Assembly: GCA_002633025.1 (NCBI GenBank)
Contig: NMRB01001923.1
Span: 9,067 to 73,066, forward strand
Direction of reading: 5' to 3'
Source of the DNA: Notospermus geniculatus
Taxonomy: Eukaryota; Nemertea; Pilidiophora; Heteronemertea; Lineidae
DNA length: 64,000 nt
This document shows positions 59,477 through 64,000 of this stretch, piece after piece. Positions within the stretch are counted from its first letter, which is position 1. Each line of letters begins with the position of its first letter. Below the pieces are notes generated by a model, which was not told the DNA's origin, searched no databases, and saw nothing but the letters and a program-made list of their open reading frames with translations. The position numbers were made by a program, and so were the translations under genes.

Positions 59477-62400
59477 CTAAGACCTATCCATGGGGGACTC
59501 TTCATCTTCACCTTGCAGGAATGCTTCATCGAACTCGGAGAGATCTTGTATGGCCATTGCTGGAAGGAAAAGTACAAACACATCAGTCGCAATACCATGA
59601 AGAATAAGGACAAACTTTTCTTGTGCTCCCAAAGTAAAACCTGCAAATACTCACCCAACATCTCATCAAGGTTTTCCATCTGTTTGTGTAGAATAGACAT
59701 GGCACTGATGAAACTGGTAAACTGAAGTTCGACCTCTGTGTAATGATCTGTGAACTGCTGATCTCGGAGGCAGAAGACCTGAAGGAGTTTTACACCTCGT
59801 GTCATCACGTGATAGCTGTGTTCACACTGGCTGATCTTGTAGTGGATCATTTCAGTGTTGAGTATTATCACTAACGCCTTCACCATCTGCAAAACCAAAA
59901 CAGAGATGTACACAAGAAAATATACCTGGAATTTATACATCCTGTAATGGACATGTATACAAGAATCATATCTTGCTGGCAATAATGGACAAGTAGACAA
60001 GAAATGATATCTGAAATACAGAGGTTATGGGCTGCCGTGTGCATGCATACAAGAAATCATATCTGGAATACACGGGTTATGGAGCATAATGGACATGTAG
60101 ACAAGAAATTATATAATTATGGAATACACAGGTTATGGACATGCATAGCAGAAATCATATCTAGAATACACAGGCAATGGGTAATAATGGACATGTCTAC
60201 AAGAAATCATAATTCATACCTGTAATACACAGGTTATGGGCAATAACAGACATGTAGACAAGAAATCATATTTATATGGAATACACAGGTTATGGTCTGT
60301 ACATGTAAGTGTAATGAATATGCACACAAGAAATCATATCTGGAATACACAGGTTATGGGCTGTAATGGTCATATATACCGGTACAAGAAATACACCAGG
60401 TTATGGGTTATAATGGACAACAAGTACACGAGAAATCATATCTGGAATACACAGGTTATGGGGCTTAATGGACATGTATACAAGAAATCATATATGGAAT
60501 ACACAAGTTATGGGCCGTAATGGACATGAGTTTATTATACCTCCATGGTCTACATCATGATACATATGTTAAGAAGATGAAGAAATAGTGCATGTGATCA
60601 ACGTACCTCAACACTGCAAGTACAGTCTGATTCTAGCAGAAGTGTTATCCCTCCCTTCAGGTTACTAACAACTGTCCAGAGGAAATTAACAACCTTGAAA
60701 AGAAAAAAAACCAATATAGAACCTCCCTAAATAAATACCTCTGCCAGCAGGACACCTCTCTACTAAGGACACTGAAGGTCAGGCCAAAACAGGGTACTTC
60801 TACTCATTTTGACTTCTACACTGACACCCCAAATGACAGTCAGTCCCAGAAGTGTGCATAATACAATTGGAAATTGTAATTAGAAATCGAAATGGTTATA
60901 CAGTGTACATGTACATGTATATGGAGCTTTAAAGGTAAGCTATCAGTCACTATTCAGATTCCCTGCTCAAGAAACTACCAAAGGCCTTTCTTCTAATTCA
61001 CAGTACTAATGGTATTGTATACTTTCGTTGAATAAACTTCTTTTTCAATCAATCAATTAATTAATCAATCAAGCGATGAGTGCCGTATGAATACCTTTTC
61101 ACAAACGGATGTGTGTTCCTGAATAGTCCAATCTTTGCTCGATGTGAGACTGATGTTGTAGACATCAAGGAACAGGCAGCGATCAGCTGTTTCAAGAAAT
61201 AAAGAATCATCTATGTCAGCAGAAGGAAACAGATCTCGGCAGTTAATACTGACTTCAACTATCTGGTCACTGTATCCACTGGTATCCACTATTCCGAAGG
61301 CAGCATGCAGAAGAACAGTAGAAGTGACATGACACAATGCTGCAGTATTCACTCAAGAAACTTATGAGGGCTGGGCAGACATGAACACCACCACCTGCGT
61401 TCACCCTCCAACCATCCCCAATCCCCAAGGTTGTGGAAGTGAAGTCACGAGTTGTATCACGTTTTCCCTCGGGCCCCCACCCCCACCCCAATTCGACTGA
61501 AGTCAACCCTTGATTAGCTTTCCTTGACCTGATCACAAAGAATGTCACTACATACCAGTATGATTACAAAACGAGGTGGCCAACTTGTCACACGAAGTCA
61601 GGGATTCCATCAGTTCAATTGTCCTGGTGAGCAACATGGGTTTAGATGACAATGCTAAGCATTTGCTGAGGGTTGTATTGGCCACCAGGGGTTGGAATCG
61701 CATCATTTGTTGGTTGTTGCTTAACTTCGCCAGCATCGTCAAGATCTTGAGGATCAGTTCAGTCGTGTCTAAATTCACCGGTTCTTCCTGCAAAGAAACA
61801 CAAACTCTGAACTTAAGACTTCTGTGTAATCAGAGATGAACTTCATGATACATTTTTCAATCTAATTGATGTCAATTACAGACTAGGTAAATAAAGGGTG
61901 TGTCGTTCAGCATGGTACTTACATCGGATATCACCGGATCTGCTAACTTGAAAAGGAAGTGAAGGAGACCTGAAGACAGGGGAACACGATCAGCATCACC
62001 GCTACCATTGCTGGGGGTTCTCTTCCTGGGCACCACAAGCTGCGACATGAAATGAAACGTAGAATCAGTAGCTGTAAAACCACAGCAAAGTCAACTTCCA
62101 CCGCACCCCCTCCCCCACTACAAGTGCCCAGAAGTGACAGGCTGCCCACACCACTGGATATCTGAAAAGGTAGTCAAAATCTGGCCAGTCTCGACACTCG
62201 TTGTGAAGGGTGCTCACTGAAGTAAAAGTAATTCAAACTTACCTTGCAAACAACATCATCCCCACCAGATCCCAACTGGTCAGAGCCAACAGCTGACCCT
62301 CCATCAGAAGACAACAAGAATTCTCTAACCTCCTCAGAATAGCACACTAACTTGTAAAGAATGTTCAAGGCAGCATCTGCAATACCTTTGACAGACAAGT

Positions 62401-62729
62401 GATGTCCCAATTCTAAACTTCTCATAGAAGAACTCAATGATTCTGCACTACTCTCATAACTTATACTCTTAGTGGAACTCGAACCAGATCCACTGTTACT
62501 GTTTGAATCCTTTTCTGACAGAGAGTCAATGTAGTGTTTTAATGAAGTCTCGATGATGGGTAAAAGTTGACAAGCACCAGACGTCCTTGACGACAGTATT
62601 TCTGAGTTTGTGTTTTTATTGCAGGAATGTGAAAGAAGTCGATCAATGCCACTTCGAGCTAGTTGACAACATGCTGCCTGCAGATGCTGATCCTCTCGTT
62701 CAGACTCTGTACTCGACTGGCTTCTTAAT
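59477..62729 (-). CDS. ATRIP: ATRIP, ATR-interacting protein, C-terminal half (7 exons, 5' part missing)
   Basis: Minus-strand exons 62729-62243, 62039-61923, 61787-61556, 61186-61095, 60693-60607, 59886-59655 and 59559-59477 (TAG at 59479-59477), all with AG/GT borders and agreeing phases. Stretches line up with human ATRIP in order: GIADAALNILYKLVCYSEEV, then LILKILTMLAKLSNNQQMMR and SCDKLATSFCNHT, RCLFLDVYNISL, CTCSVEMVKALVIILN, and the acidic C-terminus (DLSEFDEAFLQGEDEESP). ATRIP binds RPA-coated single-stranded DNA and recruits the ATR checkpoint kinase (known). The N-terminal RPA-binding and coiled-coil exons are not in the window. A Ser-rich stretch (about 20 Ser in 60 residues) lies in the first visible exon. 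Duplicate exons upstream are an assembly artefact. Confidence 0.88.
59925..60530. repeat. ~50-bp minisatellite in an ATRIP intron, 10 or more copies
   Basis: The unit is roughly ACAAGAAATCATATCTGGAA + TACACAGGTTATGGGCTGTA + ATGGACATGTAT. It recurs in direct orientation with length variation (40-60 bp) between the exons ending at 59886 and starting at 60607. Confidence 0.85.
60716..60860. mobile_element. Degenerate TACAGTGGAACC-type MITE in an ATRIP intron
   Basis: ATAGAACCTCCCTAAATAAA at the left, then GGACACCTCTCTACTAAGGA and TACTTCTACTCATTTTGAC, matching in inverse the interior of 21732-21911. The far end is lost. Confidence 0.55.
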
Positions 62730-62850
62730 CTAAAGGAAAGAGAAATCATACCGAACTGCAGTATCTCATTATCCAGTTACCAAACTATAATGTCATAAGA
62801 AACTCAAAAGCACTTGGAATGAAATCAGATACGATTGAAATATTCTCACN

Positions 62851-63830
62851 ATCAAGGAACAGGCAGCGATCAGCTGTTTCAAGAAATAAAGAATCATCTA
62901 TGTCAGCAGAAGGAAACAAGATCTCGACAGTCAATACTGACTTCAACTATCTTGTCACCAGGCCTTTCCGTTTGACGGGCGCGATTTTGCATACACCTTG
63001 CAAACAATAGAATTTCTATTGTTTGCGAGGTGCATGCAAAATCGCGCCCGTCAAACGGCAAGGCCTGTGTCACAGTATCCACGATTCCGAAGGCAGCATG
63101 CAGAAGAACAGTAGAAGTGACATGACACAATGCTGCAGCATTCACTCACGAAACTTATGCGGGCTACTGGGCAGACATGAACACCACCACCTGCGTTCAT
63201 CCTCCAACCATCCCCAATCCCCAAGGTTGTGGAAGTCACGAGTTGTATCATGTTTTCCTTCGGGCCCCCACCCCTACCCCAATTCGACTGAAGTCAGCCC
63301 TTGATTAGCTTTCCTTGACCTGATCACAAAGAATGTCACTACATACCAGTATGATTACAAAATGAGGCGGCCAACTTGTCACACGAAGTTAGGGATTCCA
63401 TCAGTTCAATTGTCCTGGTGAGCAACATGGGTTTCGATGACAATGCTAAGCATTTGCTGAGGGTTGTATTGGCCACCAGGGGTTGGAATCGCATCATTTG
63501 TTGGTTGTTGCTTAACTTCGCCAGCATCGTCAAGATCTTGAGGATCAGTTCAGTCATGTCTAAATTCACCGGTTCTTCCTGCAAAGAAAAACAAACTCTG
63601 AACTTAAGACTTCTGTGTAATCAGAGATGAACTTCATGATACATTTTTCAATCTAATTGATGTCAATTACAGACTAGGTAAATAAAGGGTGTGTGGTTCA
63701 GCATGGTACTTACATCGGATATCACTGGATCTGCTAACTTGAAAAGCATGTGGAGGAGACCTGAAGACAGGGGAACACGATCAGCATCACCGCTACCATT
63801 GCTGGGGGTTCTCTTCCTGGGCACCACAAG
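62851..63830 (-). pseudogene. ATRIP: Second-haplotype copy of ATRIP exons (63830-63714, 63578-63347, partial 62873-62851)
   Basis: Exons equivalent to 62039-61923, 61787-61556 and the start of 61186-61095, with intact splice sites. One coding difference is visible: LDMTELI here against LDTTELI at 61787-61556. They lie upstream, in transcription sense, of an earlier exon (62729-62243), which cannot give a sensible ATRIP transcript; hence an alternative allele placed in tandem rather than a true second set of exons. Confidence 0.7.
62959..63068. mobile_element. 110-bp near-perfect palindrome inserted in one haplotype, with 6-bp target duplication
   Basis: CAGGCCTTTCCGTTTGACGG...ATAGAA meets its inverse TTCTAT...CCGTCAAACGGCAAGGCCTG with almost no loop. 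TGTCAC flanks both sides (62953-62958 and 63069-63074). The other copy has a single GGTCAC at 61265-61270 and no palindrome. Confidence 0.85.
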
Positions 63831-64000
63831 CTGCGACACGAAATGAAACGTAGAATCAGTAGCTGTAAAACCACAGCAAAGTCAACTTCCACCGCACCCC
63901 CTCCCCCACTACAAGTGCCCAGAAGTGACAGGCTGCCTACACCACTGGATATCTGAAAAGGTAGTCAAAATCTGGCCAGTCTCGACACTCGTTGTGAAGG

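Larger units (their letters stand above)
61164..64000. repeat. Duplicate of ATRIP 3' exons separated by one N; probable second haplotype
   Basis: 62851-64000 repeats 61164-62210 almost exactly, in the same orientation, beginning mid-exon right after the N at 62850. Differences: substitutions, small indels and a 110-bp palindrome insertion. Confidence 0.88.

Overview
This is a window of a eukaryotic nuclear genome. Genes are split by GT-AG introns, polyadenylation signals are AATAAA, tRNA genes are Pol III type, and short inverted-repeat transposons are very dense. There are no bacterial operons. The conserved proteins (PUS7, ATRIP, an RBM5/6/10-type RNA-binding protein, an ankyrin-SOCS box protein, a six-EF-hand calbindin-like protein) indicate an animal. 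The many TAGGCCTA-type words and TACAGTGGAACC-type MITEs suggest a marine invertebrate, perhaps an echinoderm or hemichordate; the species cannot be fixed from this sequence.

Layout. 0.7-4.4 kb: minus-strand exons of an RRM protein whose 3' part lies off the left edge. 5.6-5.7 kb: a candidate shared promoter. 6.2-10.65 kb: a complete 15-exon PUS7 on the plus strand, 653 codons, with all exon phases agreeing. 13.2-15.95 kb: a 912-residue ankyrin-repeat protein in one coding exon, ending in a SOCS box. 18.6 kb to 56.4 kb: three or four plus-strand exons with matching phases that could encode a small secreted, GPI-anchored, six-cysteine protein. If so, its very large intron holds an intronless EF-hand gene on the opposite strand (30.6-31.4 kb), a Penelope-type GIY-YIG fragment (28.3-28.6 kb), four identical tRNA-Glu(TTC) genes (45.6-49.0 kb) around a 757-base N gap, and many MITEs. 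59.5-62.7 kb: minus-strand 3' exons of ATRIP, the ATR checkpoint partner.

The assembly carries artefacts. At 10.8-12.0, 40.5-42.5 and 61.2-64.0 kb, two nearly identical head-to-tail copies are separated by exactly one N. This is best read as two unmerged haplotypes. The ATRIP case places copies of later exons upstream of an earlier exon, so the gene order there should not be trusted. It also reveals a 110-bp palindrome present in one haplotype and absent in the other.

Much of the rest is transposon-derived DNA: at least four MITE families with recognisable terminal inverted repeats, several long foldback elements with arms up to about 450 bp, nested insertions, and minisatellites. Long stretches between 31.4 and 54.6 kb hold no gene that I can support.
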